Assembly: GCA_943842425.1 (NCBI GenBank)
Contig: CALTBR010000003.1
Coordinates: 434,001-498,000 of the forward strand
DNA: 64,000 nt
Direction: 5' to 3'
DNA from: UBA974 sp002292405
GTDB lineage: Bacteria > Bacteroidota > Bacteroidia > Flavobacteriales_D > Sanyastnellaceae
Shown here: piece after piece, positions 53,364-63,152 of the stretch
How positions within the stretch are numbered: position 1 is the stretch's first letter
Layout of the letters: every line of letters begins with the position of its first letter
Notes under the pieces: model-generated
The model's database searches: none
The model's input: only the letters and a program-made list of their open reading frames with translations
Told to the model about the DNA's origin: nothing
Made by a program: the position numbers and the translations under genes

Positions 53364-54293
53364 GATTCCATAGAGGATATCAACTCCGACATTTACCAAG
53401 ACAAAAATCGTTGAGATTACGAGGGTACATCCCATAACGATCGGTAAATCTCCTCTTTCAAGGGCGTTGAACATAAGTAGTCCCATTCCTTTCCAGCCAA
53501 ATACGAATTCAACGAAGACGGCTCCCGCGAGCATGGAAGCGAACCAACCACTGGTGGCGGTAAGGACAGGGTTCAGCGAGTTTCTCAGTACATGACGAAA
53601 TAAGATACGCGATCGCGATAGGCCTTTAGCTCTCGCAGTTCTGATGTATGGCTGGGATAAAACGTCTAGGGCTGAGTTTCGAGATAGCTGTATGATTACA
53701 GCGAGGGGTCGCATTCCAAGGGTAAAGGCGGGTAGGATTAGATGGGCCCAGGCAAGTCGCGGGCCTTCAAATGGATCTACGATTGTCATTCCACCTGTCA
53801 TGGGCAATTGGGTATAAGAATGCAGAACGTAACCGAAAAGCCAAGCTACGAGAATGGCGACAACGAAACTCGGAGCGCTCATCCCCAGGGCGCAAATGGA
53901 AAGCACCAAATCTCCTGTTTTAGAGTTGGGAAATAAAGCCAGGACAAGACCTATCGCTATCCCAAATAGAGTTGCGAAAAACATCGCTACTGTTGCAAGA
54001 ATTAAAGTAGCTGGAAGAGCGTCTTTAATGGATTCCATAACAGGCCTATCAGTTATATAGCTAGAACCTAGATCACCCATTACAGCATTAGATATGAAAC
54101 TTATATAGCGTGAATGTATGGGCTGGTCAAGTCCGTGCTTATGTCTAAAAGCCTGGACAACAGATTCACGCTCTGCTTGGCCTGCGAGCTCCCGAGCTGG
54201 ATCAGGAACGAAAGAAAATATAAAGAATACGAGCGTAAGGGTTCCAAGTAGGACTCCGAGTCCTTGCAATAATCGCTTGAGTATAAAACGCAC
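53337..54293 (-). CDS. ABC transporter permease (DppB/OppB type)
   Basis: A 318-residue inner-membrane permease of binding-protein-dependent peptide/nickel ABC transporters. It has the family N-terminal RLLQGLGVLLGTLTLVFF segment, six hydrophobic segments and the EAA-type loop (RTARAKGLSRSRILFRHVLRNSL) between about residues 220 and 245. No ATPase, partner permease or binding protein lies near it: it is the last gene of a minus-strand run behind BT_3928 and DUF1599. Partners may be elsewhere in the genome. Confidence 0.85.
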   Translation of the reverse strand: MRFILKRLLQGLGVLLGTLTLVFFIFSFVPDPARELAGQAERESVVQAFRHKHGLDQPIHSRYISFISNAVMGDLGSSYITDRPVMESIKDALPATLILATVAMFFATLFGIAIGLVLALFPNSKTGDLVLSICALGMSAPSFVVAILVAWLFGYVLHSYTQLPMTGGMTIVDPFEGPRLAWAHLILPAFTLGMRPLAVIIQLSRNSALDVLSQPYIRTARAKGLSRSRILFRHVLRNSLNPVLTATSGWFASMLAGAVFVEFVFGWKGMGLLMFNALERGDLPIVMGCTLVISTIFVLVNVGVDILYGILDPRVERL

Positions 54294-54306
54294 CTCGTAT
54301 CGTGCT

Positions 54307-55695
54307 TTATGGGAGATTTACAAAGTCTGAAAACGCAGGGATGTCTCGCCATGACCACTTCCCCTCTACAACACCATCCTTGATGAGAACGAGACCAGGA
54401 TTAGATCGTATCACAATCTTTAGCTCGATTTGATCGCACGTAAGGAACTCATATGGAACAGCGTTTTCTGTCGCAAATGTGTTGTTGAAATCTGCTCCTG
54501 AATTTGTGAGCCCATAAAACGTGATGCCTTCTTTTTGAGCTGCGGCAGCAAGTGTGTTAAATTCCTCTTGACCTGGCGCACCGGCTTCAGCAACCGCCTC
54601 GAGATCTTTAGAAATATAGAAAAAAGTGTACCCCTTGTTTGACAGAACCTCGTCTGTAAGATCATCACCTTCTGCATTCTCCATAATAAGATCCATGATT
54701 CGGGGCTCGTAGCCGTCGTATATTTTCACTTCTGCCCCTTCGTATGAAACGATTTCATAAGTTCTCTTAAAGGATGGTGCCTTTTGCATCACAAGCCAGT
54801 CCGAACTAAGTATAACTGTGTCGAGGCCCGTGGCAATGTTCTTAAAAGTGTATTCCGTAGCATAAACCGGAGCATCTAATCCTATTTCTTCAGCCGAGAG
54901 ACGGTTTTGAATGATGCTTTCACCAACAGCGTAGGGACGATAATCCTTTAATGGTAGATAAGTAATTGTTTTAATTTGGACTAAACCAGCAACAAGAACC
55001 ACTGAGGCAGCCATAATCCACTCAACTTTAGGGTGGTTAACGCGGCGGCGAACCATTGAAGCAGCAAGTAAAAGCAATGTCAAGTAAAGAACTGGGAAGT
55101 TCCAATCTAACATCATGTATCCGAAGAGGAAAGTCAGCACGAGGGCTCCGGTGTACAAAATCATAGAAGTATGGCTTTCGTTGAGCTGAATTTTATTACG
55201 GAAAGCTGCTATGGTAATGGGAATTATGAAAACAAGGAGGAAGAGATCTTTAAGGAAGCTTTGGTAAGCAGTTAGAGGAATAGCATTTCCAAAACAGCCG
55301 CATTCTAGAACGCATTGATTCGCTATTTCTATCATTTCTCCATTAGCATCGGTTATCATCTTCATCCCAAAAGGATCGCATGTAGCCGTGTACCAAGTGA
55401 GCCAAGTGAAGAAAACCATCATCACCATCGTTAGAACGGTTGTGAGCTTCGGTAGAGCACCTACCAGAAGTGCAATTCCTAAGAGAATCTCGGCAATACA
55501 AACGAATATTGCTATCTCTAAAGCGAATGGGGTTAAGTATTCTAAGTTGAGGGCACCGGGCTCGAAATACTCTTCAAGTTTATACATAAAGCCGATCGCA
55601 TCGTTCGACTTAATAAGTCCAGAGACAACAAATAACGCACCTACGAACATTCTGCTGAATAGAGTCAGAATGTTAAAGAGTTTAGACATCATCAT
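54307..55695 (-). CDS. BT_3928 family (DoxX-like) membrane protein
   Basis: A 462-residue protein with an N-terminal DoxX-like membrane part (about residues 1-150: FSRMFVGALFVVSGLIKSNDAIGF, then four hydrophobic segments), two or three more hydrophobic segments (to about 245), and a soluble, probably periplasmic C-terminal part of about 200 residues. The part from FYISKDLEAVAEAG to VLIKDGVVEGKWSWRD resembles a thioredoxin-like fold without a CXXC pair. The family is conserved in Bacteroidota next to DUF1599 and folP, as here; function unknown. Confidence 0.82.
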   Translation of the reverse strand: MMMSKLFNILTLFSRMFVGALFVVSGLIKSNDAIGFMYKLEEYFEPGALNLEYLTPFALEIAIFVCIAEILLGIALLVGALPKLTTVLTMVMMVFFTWLTWYTATCDPFGMKMITDANGEMIEIANQCVLECGCFGNAIPLTAYQSFLKDLFLLVFIIPITIAAFRNKIQLNESHTSMILYTGALVLTFLFGYMMLDWNFPVLYLTLLLLAASMVRRRVNHPKVEWIMAASVVLVAGLVQIKTITYLPLKDYRPYAVGESIIQNRLSAEEIGLDAPVYATEYTFKNIATGLDTVILSSDWLVMQKAPSFKRTYEIVSYEGAEVKIYDGYEPRIMDLIMENAEGDDLTDEVLSNKGYTFFYISKDLEAVAEAGAPGQEEFNTLAAAAQKEGITFYGLTNSGADFNNTFATENAVPYEFLTCDQIELKIVIRSNPGLVLIKDGVVEGKWSWRDIPAFSDFVNLP

Positions 55696-55701
55696 ATTTT
55701 T

Positions 55702-56262
55702 CTATTTAGAGTCAGTTTGTTCCGAAAGTAAGATAAGAGCGAAGAGAGCGTAGTTCGCGATATCCATATAATTCGCGTCTATACCTTCAGACACAATGGT
55801 TTTACCCTGGTTGTCTTCAATTTGTTTCACGCGCAGAAGTTTCATTAAAATAAGATCCGTGAGAGAGCTAACGCGCATATCTCGCCAAGCCTCACCATAA
55901 TCGTGATTTTTATTGAGCATCAGGTCCCGCGTTTTCTTTGCTGCATGTTGAAATCTTTCGTTAGCTTCTTCAGCGGGAAGATCTAACGTATAGTCAGATG
56001 GTAATTCAAGTTGAACCAAAGCCATCAAGCTGTAGTTTACAATTCCAATAAATTCAGGCGTAATACCCTCATCAACTTTAGCCACTTCTACCTCTTGGAT
56101 GGTACGGATGCGATTCGCTTTAATAAAGATTTGGTCTGTCAGAGAGGAAGTACGCAAAATCCTCCAAGCCGTGCCATAGTCGGCTGTTTTATTCTTGAAT
56201 AGTGACTCGCACCGGTTAAGTGCGTTGTCATATTTATCGATAGTATGTGATAGATCCTCCAT
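55702..56262 (-). CDS. DUF1599 protein, tandem repeat domain
   Basis: A 186-residue cytoplasmic protein with two copies of the DUF1599 repeat: KNKTADYGTAWRILRTSSLTDQIF at about residues 22-45 and LNKNHDYGEAWRDMRVSSLTDLIL at about 115-138. Each copy carries conserved Asp, Tyr, Trp and Arg residues. The family is usually next to folP and BT_3928-type genes in Bacteroidota, as seen here; no biochemical role is established. It is divergent from folP with 47 bp between starts. Confidence 0.85.
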   Translation of the reverse strand: MEDLSHTIDKYDNALNRCESLFKNKTADYGTAWRILRTSSLTDQIFIKANRIRTIQEVEVAKVDEGITPEFIGIVNYSLMALVQLELPSDYTLDLPAEEANERFQHAAKKTRDLMLNKNHDYGEAWRDMRVSSLTDLILMKLLRVKQIEDNQGKTIVSEGIDANYMDIANYALFALILLSEQTDSK

Positions 56263-56309
56263 AAATTACAATAATTCTCCTCAGGTTGAATAACTTGCGC
56301 CAAGTTACG

Positions 56310-57182
56310 ATGAGAGATATCACTTACATAGATAAATTTCGTGAAGGGTTGCAAAATTTTCACAAGTCTTCCGATGTGGGTATAATGGGCATTTTAAATG
56401 TTACACCTGATTCGTTTTATGACGGTGGTGTCAACTTATCCGTCAAAGCAGCTATCGCTTCTGGTTTAAAAATGAAAAGAGACGGTGCTGATATCATCGA
56501 CATAGGCGGAGCGTCTTCACGCCCTGGATCGCAGTCAATAAGTGCTGCTGAAGAGTGGTCTAGAGTCGAGCCAGTTATTCATGGATTGTTAGACTCGGCC
56601 CCAGAAATGAATATCAGCATTGACACCTACAGAGCTGAAGTAGCTCGTAAAGCAGTAGAAGCTGGTGCGGTACTAATCAATGACATCTCAGCTGGCTCAT
56701 TAGATCCAGAATTACTTTACGCAGCAGGTGAAGCTGACGTGCCGTACGTTCTTATGCACATGAGTGGTAGACCTGACAATATGCAGATTGACCCTGGTTA
56801 TGTAGATGTAGTCAGTGAAGTCAAGGCGTGGTTTAAAGTGAAGATTGCTGAATTATCTGAAGCTGGAGTAAAAGATTTAATTTTAGATCCTGGATTTGGA
56901 TTCGGAAAAAGACAAGAAGACAACTTTGCGCTTTTAAATAATCTGTGTGAGTTTTCGGAATTAGATCTTCCTATTCTAGTAGGAATAAGCAGAAAATCAA
57001 TGATATACAATGCTCTTGATTGTCAGCCATCAGAGGCGCTTAATGGAACGACGGTGAATCATGCTTGGGCTATAGAAAGAGGTGCCTCCCTCCTGCGTGT
57101 TCATGATGTTCTCGAGGCTCGTGAAGTCGTGGTGCTTCATCACCATCTTTGTAACGTAAAATCTATCGAAAAAGAAAAATGA
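56310..57182 (+). CDS. folP: Dihydropteroate synthase
   Basis: Folate enzyme joining dihydropterin pyrophosphate to p-aminobenzoate; sulfonamide target. Family motifs are GILNVTPDSFYDGG (the pterin/PABA loop), DIIDIGGASSRPGSQSIS, INDISAGS, LILDPGFGFGKRQEDN and the C-terminal RVHDVLEAREV. I chose the ATG at 56310 (MRDITYIDKF) instead of an in-frame TTG 24 nt upstream. The gene overlaps cdaA by 4 bp, so the two are translationally coupled. Confidence 0.94.
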   Translation: MRDITYIDKFREGLQNFHKSSDVGIMGILNVTPDSFYDGGVNLSVKAAIASGLKMKRDGADIIDIGGASSRPGSQSISAAEEWSRVEPVIHGLLDSAPEMNISIDTYRAEVARKAVEAGAVLINDISAGSLDPELLYAAGEADVPYVLMHMSGRPDNMQIDPGYVDVVSEVKAWFKVKIAELSEAGVKDLILDPGFGFGKRQEDNFALLNNLCEFSELDLPILVGISRKSMIYNALDCQPSEALNGTTVNHAWAIERGASLLRVHDVLEAREVVVLHHHLCNVKSIEKEK

Positions 57183-57991
57183 ATTTCCTCCTCGAATATT
57201 GGGAAGCGGCATTCCCGTTGGTGCAATTTGGTGCACGCATACTTGATATAATTCTGGTGGCTGCTATTGTGCTTTGGCTTTATAGGCTGACAAAAGGGAC
57301 ACAAGCGATTCCCGTTTTCATGGGACTTCTCGCGATTTACTTAATCTGGAAAGTCGTATCTCTGGCAGGTTTACCTGTCCTTGCTGAGCTTTTGGGGCAA
57401 TTCATAGGGGTAGGAATTATTGCTGTCATCATCGTCTTCCAACAAGAACTTCGTCAATTTCTATTCTCAATCGGAGATAGAGCAAATATCGACAAACCTA
57501 AAAAGTGGTTAAATAAAATAATTTCTATTCGACATGAAGATCATGAGCCCCTAAAAGTTGATGAGATTTGTTCTGCCGTTATTCATTTATCCTCACGAAA
57601 AGAGGGAGCACTCATTGTTATTCAACGATCATCTGATCTCACTTTACATCTGCAAGGTTCTACGAAACTCAACTCAGACATCTTTGGGCCGCTAATCGAG
57701 GCAACCTTTCATAAGGACAACTCCATGCACGATGGCGGGATGTATATCGCAATAGGTCGAATACGCGCTGTTAGATGCGTGCTCCCAGTAACTCAAAGAA
57801 ATGATCTCCCTGCCGAACTCGGAATGAGACATAGAGCTGCCTTAGGATTGGCTGAAAAAACTGACGCACTGATCATTGTCGTTAGTGAAGAAACAGGGCT
57901 TATAAGTATCGCTATGGACGGAGAGCTCCACAGGGGCATTGCCACAAATGATCTTCAAGATATTGTAGAGAAAGAGCTCAAACCAAACTAA
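57179..57991 (+). CDS. cdaA: Diadenylate cyclase CdaA (c-di-AMP synthase)
   Basis: Membrane-bound enzyme making the second messenger c-di-AMP from two ATP. About three N-terminal membrane helices (to about residue 90) precede the DAC domain. Its DGA motif reads DGG here (MHDGGMYIA, Asp185), while RHRAALG at 217-223 is intact, and VSEETG follows. Substitution of the motif's Ala by Gly is unusual but leaves the metal-binding Asp. The length of 270 residues is typical. Overlapping folP by 4 bp, as in many Bacteroidota. Confidence 0.92.
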   Translation: MNFLLEYWEAAFPLVQFGARILDIILVAAIVLWLYRLTKGTQAIPVFMGLLAIYLIWKVVSLAGLPVLAELLGQFIGVGIIAVIIVFQQELRQFLFSIGDRANIDKPKKWLNKIISIRHEDHEPLKVDEICSAVIHLSSRKEGALIVIQRSSDLTLHLQGSTKLNSDIFGPLIEATFHKDNSMHDGGMYIAIGRIRAVRCVLPVTQRNDLPAELGMRHRAALGLAEKTDALIIVVSEETGLISIAMDGELHRGIATNDLQDIVEKELKPN

Positions 57992-58105
57992 GAATTAAAG
58001 TTAAATTACTTGGCGGATAGCATGAGCTTCTCAATTGCTTTGATTTCTCCTGATAAAAACCCGAAGCAGTTGAATACCTGGGGTTTAAAATTGCTTAAAT
58101 AAAAA

Positions 58106-59554
58106 TTATCTTGGAGAAACAACAAGTTTTTCAGTAGCTTTCACAATACCCGTATCAGTATCAATGATGCTGATGACATACGCTCCCTCACTGAGAGAAT
58201 TGATATCAAGGTTGAGACCATTTACAACAGGAACTGTATTTACTCTCAGAGATTCACGACCGCTTAGATCGTAAACCACGATATCACAATTTGCGAACGA
58301 TCCAGAAAGAAGAACTGTAGAAAACGCTGGGTTAGGGTTTAGACCTAAAGAAGGAGTCTCAATGAGAGCCTCTTCAACTCCTGTCGTGTTAGAAGCACGC
58401 AGGATAAAAAGACCATCAAAATTACTCACAGCAATAGAACCACTTGGGAAATATGGGTAGTTTGACCATGTTCCATCAAACTCCGTTGAATCGTTCATTG
58501 GGTAAGTATCGAAGTAGCCTTGAGGCTCTATAGAACCATCCTCTAAAATAGTAGAAACACGTAAACCACTTCTGTAATTCGAAGCATAAATACGTCCGTT
58601 GTGAGTGTATAGATTGTGATCAATCGCTGGATTGTCAGACTCGTAAAAACCTACAATTACTGGATTGTCTAAATCATCCACATTCATCATGTATGTACGC
58701 GTGTTATTTCCGTTGTAGGTCTCATCGAGTTCGTCGTTGAAATAAAGCATATGATGGTCTTCACTTAACCAACCTTGGTGCGTGTAAAATCCATTTTCAT
58801 ACGAAATCTCTTTGATGAGATAAACATCATTCTTATCCTCGGCATTTACAATAGCTATACCTGATTGGCCATTAAAACAGAAAACGATTTCTTGCCCCAG
58901 ATAGTCTGCATCCATTCCGTTATAAATCACTGCCTGAACATCGTGAGAGTATGACCCATCATATGAACCTGCTAGAACGGGTTCCTCAGGGTTACTCACG
59001 TCAAGAATATGAAGTCCTCCTCCAAATGTGTTTGTCCCTACAGCATAAACGTAGTTTGTCTCTGTATTTGCAGCTACATTGTGTGCATTTCCAAAACCTA
59101 AATAAGTTGATGTTGCTGTAATATTAAAAGGAAATCCACTAAGATCAAGAACCTGAGTCAAATCTAAAATTTGCATCCCATGCTGTCCGGCCTCACTTAC
59201 AATATATGCGTAGTCACCGATAACCTTAATATCTCTCCAAAGAGATGGAGATGATGCTGTAGGAAGATTAGCAATAAAAGACGGAGAAAGTGGGTCAGTA
59301 ATTTCAACTACAGACATCCCATTAGAACGTCCGAAAAGAACGAACTCACGTCCAGAGACTGCATCAACCCAACCCCAACAGTCATTCCCGTTATCTCCAC
59401 CACCTACAGCTGAAAGCGGGAAATGTGTATAAAGATCGTATCCATCGCAAGCGTATATATCGGCGAATCCATTTTCGCAGATGGTTTGGGCTTGAGTTAA
59501 AGAAGACAATGCCACCAGAGATGCACTCGCTAAAAGTGTAAGTATATTTTTCAT
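58106..59554 (-). CDS. Choice-of-anchor B (LVIVD-like) secreted protein with T9SS tail
   Basis: A 482-residue exported protein with a signal peptide (about residues 1-22, ending TQAQ). A beta-propeller-like domain follows (DCWGWVDAVSGREFVLFGRSNGMSVVEI, the choice-of-anchor B pattern, with LVIVD-type repeats such as GMQILDLTQ and GLHILDVSNPEEP) to about residue 390. The C-terminus (LNPNPAFSTVLLSG to KATEKLVVSPR) is a type A type IX sorting domain. Ligand or enzyme activity unknown. It lies 37 nt behind the DPP III gene and is probably co-transcribed. Confidence 0.83.
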   Translation of the reverse strand: MKNILTLLASASLVALSSLTQAQTICENGFADIYACDGYDLYTHFPLSAVGGGDNGNDCWGWVDAVSGREFVLFGRSNGMSVVEITDPLSPSFIANLPTASSPSLWRDIKVIGDYAYIVSEAGQHGMQILDLTQVLDLSGFPFNITATSTYLGFGNAHNVAANTETNYVYAVGTNTFGGGLHILDVSNPEEPVLAGSYDGSYSHDVQAVIYNGMDADYLGQEIVFCFNGQSGIAIVNAEDKNDVYLIKEISYENGFYTHQGWLSEDHHMLYFNDELDETYNGNNTRTYMMNVDDLDNPVIVGFYESDNPAIDHNLYTHNGRIYASNYRSGLRVSTILEDGSIEPQGYFDTYPMNDSTEFDGTWSNYPYFPSGSIAVSNFDGLFILRASNTTGVEEALIETPSLGLNPNPAFSTVLLSGSFANCDIVVYDLSGRESLRVNTVPVVNGLNLDINSLSEGAYVISIIDTDTGIVKATEKLVVSPR

Positions 59555-59591
59555 TTCGCTTGTTTCAATTCGCTGAGTAAATTTTAAGACC

Positions 59592-61679
59592 TTAGTTTAA
59601 CGAATTAACGTCCGGGAGAAAATTAAATGTAGCGCTGTAATGCTTCATCTGAGTTGTAAAGTTGTCTGGGTAAGATAGTGTGACTTTCTCTATGTTTCCG
59701 TCAGCAGAACGAGTTGCTTCCATCCATGGATTGATAAACCCTCCGTATGGAGCGATACCTAGAGCTTTCGACCGCTCTAATACTTCAGCGTGTAATTCCT
59801 GGTCCACTTGGACTCCATATCCTTCAACTAAAGCTTTAGCGGCATCATAATCTCCTTGAGATTTTATGCGCTGAACCTCTTTCAACAACTCTCCAAACAA
59901 TCCTTGTAAAGCCACATAATCCAACACATCAACATAGGTCTTGCCTTCTCTTTTATACTTCTTAATCACGCCATCAGAAAGACCTTTCTCGTAGCACCAG
60001 TGACTTACCCAAGCACGATTTCGCATATGTGATTCTTCAATAATATCTCCTAAATCAAGTCTGCGAATTTGAGTCATTAACCCATTGCGAATGTAGCTAT
60101 CGTACTCAGCTCTCCCTACCTCAATCGTATTCATTAAGCCAAGTTCAATCATTTTTTCATCTAAAAGGAAATACAAAGCAACCAAGTCTGCACGGCCTTC
60201 TTCAAGTGTCGAGCTGTACTCCATAATTGTTTCTTTAGGAGTCGCTACTCCCTCTTCAAGTTGACCTGAAGCATGGCCTATTACCTCATGCATAGCCGTG
60301 TGAAGTTTACCTGCGAGAGCTCCGTGAGCCTTTACTCTTAAACTCTCCACTTCATCATGAGAAAATTCGTCTAACATGCCTCCTCCAGAAGCTTTATCAT
60401 ACGCTCCCACGATGTTTCCAAGGCTTACCGATTTAGAGCCGTGCACTTGACGAATCCAGTTTGAGTTAGGAAGGTTAACTCCGATAGGTGTTGACGGTGA
60501 AGCGTCTCCTGCTTCACCCGCTACGTTAACCACATTGTACGTAATACCTACTACCTCATTTTTTTTATGTTCAGGAGCAAATGGCATGTGATCTTCAAAC
60601 CACTGAGCATTTTCCATAAGAGTTGCCATTCTTGCTGAAGCATCGAAATCCTTAATCTCAACAATTGTTTCATAAGAACCAGTATATCCTAGAGGATCGT
60701 TATATACTTCAACAAACCCATTGATGTAATCGACATCACCATCGACGTCCTTTACCCAGTTAATATTGTATAGAGACCATTTCTCAAGATCACCTGTTTC
60801 GTAATAAGCAATAAGGTTACGCATGGCAGCAGCTTGCTTATCATTCTCAGTGAAATTTAAAGCTTCATTGAGCCACTTTACGACTTCTACTAAAGCGTCA
60901 TTGTAAAGGCCACCTATTTTATATGTTTCTTCAACAACTTCTCCGGCATCATTTTTTACAAGACGAGAGTTAAGACCATATTCTACAGGACTTCTGTCTT
61001 CTTCAACTTTAATAGACTCGAAGTAAGCTTTTGCCTCCATAGTAGATACATTGGGACCGTAAAAATTAACTGATGATCCTTCAACCAATCCCTTGTCACC
61101 ATCAAGTTCTACCTTTTTTGGTTGGACTAATGGGTCAAGTATCACAGACTTAATCTCTTCCGAACACGTAACACCAGAAGATTCTAAAAGGTGAGAAAAA
61201 TATTCCGCTGAAAACTCAGGAATATGCTTCTTATTTGAGTAGTGGTGGTGTATTCCATTTGAAAACCAAATACGCTTTAGGTATGTTTCAAAACGATCCC
61301 AACCAATTGTCGATCTATCTCCCTCGAATGAATCGTGAATATTTTCTAACATGCGACGAATGCGAAGGTTGTAGCGATTGTTTTGGTCATACATCATATC
61401 ACGACCACTCAAACCAGCCATATTTAAGCAGTAAACTAATGCTTGCTGACTATCACTCAACTTGTCCCATCCAGGCACTTGATATCTAACTATTTTTAAA
61501 TCCGCAAACTGCTCTGTTTGCCAAACAAAACCGTCCTCATCAGGTTCTCCGACGCCTATAGAAGAGTTCGTTAAATCTTTAGTTTGGAAGTCTTCACCCT
61601 CAGGCAAAGTATTACATCCAACAAGGAAGGTGATGGCCGTGAAAATGGCAATTGTTGAGGGGGAAATTATTTTTTTCAT
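59592..61679 (-). CDS. Dipeptidyl-peptidase III family (M49) lipoprotein
   Basis: A zinc peptidase of about 695 residues that removes N-terminal dipeptides. It begins at the ATG 61679 with a lipoprotein signal peptide; the lipobox is LVGC (the ORF extends six residues further). The zinc motif HEVIGH (His464, Glu465, His469) and the second motif EEGRADLVALY at about residue 500 are intact. Bacteroidota homologues are typically this length. Lipidation implies attachment to the outer or inner membrane, where it could complement DPP IV in peptide use. Confidence 0.9.
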   Translation of the reverse strand: MKKIISPSTIAIFTAITFLVGCNTLPEGEDFQTKDLTNSSIGVGEPDEDGFVWQTEQFADLKIVRYQVPGWDKLSDSQQALVYCLNMAGLSGRDMMYDQNNRYNLRIRRMLENIHDSFEGDRSTIGWDRFETYLKRIWFSNGIHHHYSNKKHIPEFSAEYFSHLLESSGVTCSEEIKSVILDPLVQPKKVELDGDKGLVEGSSVNFYGPNVSTMEAKAYFESIKVEEDRSPVEYGLNSRLVKNDAGEVVEETYKIGGLYNDALVEVVKWLNEALNFTENDKQAAAMRNLIAYYETGDLEKWSLYNINWVKDVDGDVDYINGFVEVYNDPLGYTGSYETIVEIKDFDASARMATLMENAQWFEDHMPFAPEHKKNEVVGITYNVVNVAGEAGDASPSTPIGVNLPNSNWIRQVHGSKSVSLGNIVGAYDKASGGGMLDEFSHDEVESLRVKAHGALAGKLHTAMHEVIGHASGQLEEGVATPKETIMEYSSTLEEGRADLVALYFLLDEKMIELGLMNTIEVGRAEYDSYIRNGLMTQIRRLDLGDIIEESHMRNRAWVSHWCYEKGLSDGVIKKYKREGKTYVDVLDYVALQGLFGELLKEVQRIKSQGDYDAAKALVEGYGVQVDQELHAEVLERSKALGIAPYGGFINPWMEATRSADGNIEKVTLSYPDNFTTQMKHYSATFNFLPDVNSLN

Positions 61680-61705
61680 AGTCTTTAAAATCGTCAATAT
61701 GTATG

Positions 61706-61737
61706 TTTTATGAGTGCAAGTTACAATGCTATCTTTG
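61706..61737 (+). promoter_or_regulatory. Promoter of the LptF/LptG-like gene
   Basis: A perfect -7 box TATCTTTG lies at 61730-61737, with TTTT at 61706-61709 as the -33 region and a 20-nt spacer. It overlaps the ATG at 61703, so the gene must start downstream. Confidence 0.7.
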
Positions 61738-61756
61738 CCCTACATCACTCAACACC

Positions 61757-63130
61757 TTGCATAAAACATCTATTCTTTTATTAAAGGCATTTATCAGCCC
61801 ATTGGCAGTGACTTTTCCAGTCGCTCTTTTCGTGTTGGATATGCAGTTTTTATGGGTCTATGCTGATGATTTTATTGGAAAAGGGATAGAACCTTGGGTG
61901 ATCGCAAAGCTTATGTTTTTTGCATCCGCTAGGATCGTTAATCTAGCACTTCCTCTTGCAATACTTGTAGCAAGTATAATGGCGTTAGGAAATTTATCAG
62001 AGCGCAACGAGCTTACTGCCTTGAAATCAGCGGGAATGTCTCTTTTAAAAATAATGAAACCTCTTATCGTTTTCATGCTGATTGTTTCTGCCGGATCTCT
62101 TTGGTTTTCCAGCAGTGCATGGCCAAGTGCGAATGTGAATTTTCGTGCTTTATTGTATTCTGTTACTCGCCAACGCCCAGCTTTAAATATTAGGCCAGGA
62201 GTATTCTACACTGGAATAGAAGGGTTTTCGATCAGGGTAGAAAGCAAAGACACAGACGGCACTCTATCGGACATCTTAATCCATGACCACAGGAATCCTG
62301 AAAATGGCTCTTCTCGTATTATCCGTGCTGAAAGCGGTAAAATGAACCACGATTCTAACCGTGACGAATTGGTGATTGAACTTATAAATGGCACGAGTTA
62401 TGAAGAACAAACTGAAAGAAATGTCAGGCGAAAAGAAAAATTTCATCCACATGTGATTTCTTCTTTTTCTGCATCAACCATACGCATAGACCTCTCCTCC
62501 CTAGACTTTGATCTAGCTGACGAGGGTTTATTCAGAAGATCATATGAGATGATGTCATTGCCACAACTTAAACAAGCTACAGACTCTTTAGCGAATATGG
62601 CGGAGATCGAAAGGCAACAAATTCTTAATTATGGAGTGAGGGCCGTAAGATTATTTAACGATTCTCTTGAATTGCCTGATATAAAAACGAAGATTAAACA
62701 AACTGCTTGGTTTCAAAATTTAACACGTGTTGAAAAGAATAATATGTTTGCGAAAGCGAAAGAACTCTCCAGAAATCAAGTTAGAGGAATAGAAAACGCA
62801 CTAGAAAAAGTCGAAGGGCGTGAACTTAGAAGAGATAGACACGCCATAGAATGGCACAGGAAGTTCATTCTTTCAGTAAGCTGTTTAGTCCTCTTCTTTG
62901 TCGGTGCTTCTTTAGGGGCACTTACTAAAAGGGGGGGGCTAGGAATGCCTGTAGTTATTGCGATTTCTGTTTTCCTTACCTACTATATTATCTCTATGAT
63001 AGGTGAAGAAATGGTGAAATCCGGAACACTTACACCTGCTATAGGAATGTGGCTCAGCACTATTATTCTTGTTCCACTTGCTGTTGCCTTGACAATATTT
63101 GCAATGAGAGAAGGTCGAATATTTAAATAG
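61757..63130 (+). CDS. LptF/LptG (YjgP/YjgQ) family LPS-export permease
   Basis: Inner-membrane permease of the lipopolysaccharide transport complex LptBFG. The N-terminal pattern SILLLKAFISPLAVTFPVALFVLDMQFLW is the typical first membrane segment, then ASIMALGNLSERNELTALKSAGMSL; the periplasmic part and three C-terminal helices follow. I chose TTG at 61757 (MHKTSILLLK), which aligns with family N-termini; the open frame from 61703 starts inside the promoter. The glycosyltransferase gene follows after 22 nt and is probably co-transcribed. Confidence 0.85.
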   Translation: MHKTSILLLKAFISPLAVTFPVALFVLDMQFLWVYADDFIGKGIEPWVIAKLMFFASARIVNLALPLAILVASIMALGNLSERNELTALKSAGMSLLKIMKPLIVFMLIVSAGSLWFSSSAWPSANVNFRALLYSVTRQRPALNIRPGVFYTGIEGFSIRVESKDTDGTLSDILIHDHRNPENGSSRIIRAESGKMNHDSNRDELVIELINGTSYEEQTERNVRRKEKFHPHVISSFSASTIRIDLSSLDFDLADEGLFRRSYEMMSLPQLKQATDSLANMAEIERQQILNYGVRAVRLFNDSLELPDIKTKIKQTAWFQNLTRVEKNNMFAKAKELSRNQVRGIENALEKVEGRELRRDRHAIEWHRKFILSVSCLVLFFVGASLGALTKRGGLGMPVVIAISVFLTYYIISMIGEEMVKSGTLTPAIGMWLSTIILVPLAVALTIFAMREGRIFK

Positions 63131-63152
63131 TAAGAGAAGAAACAACAAGCAA

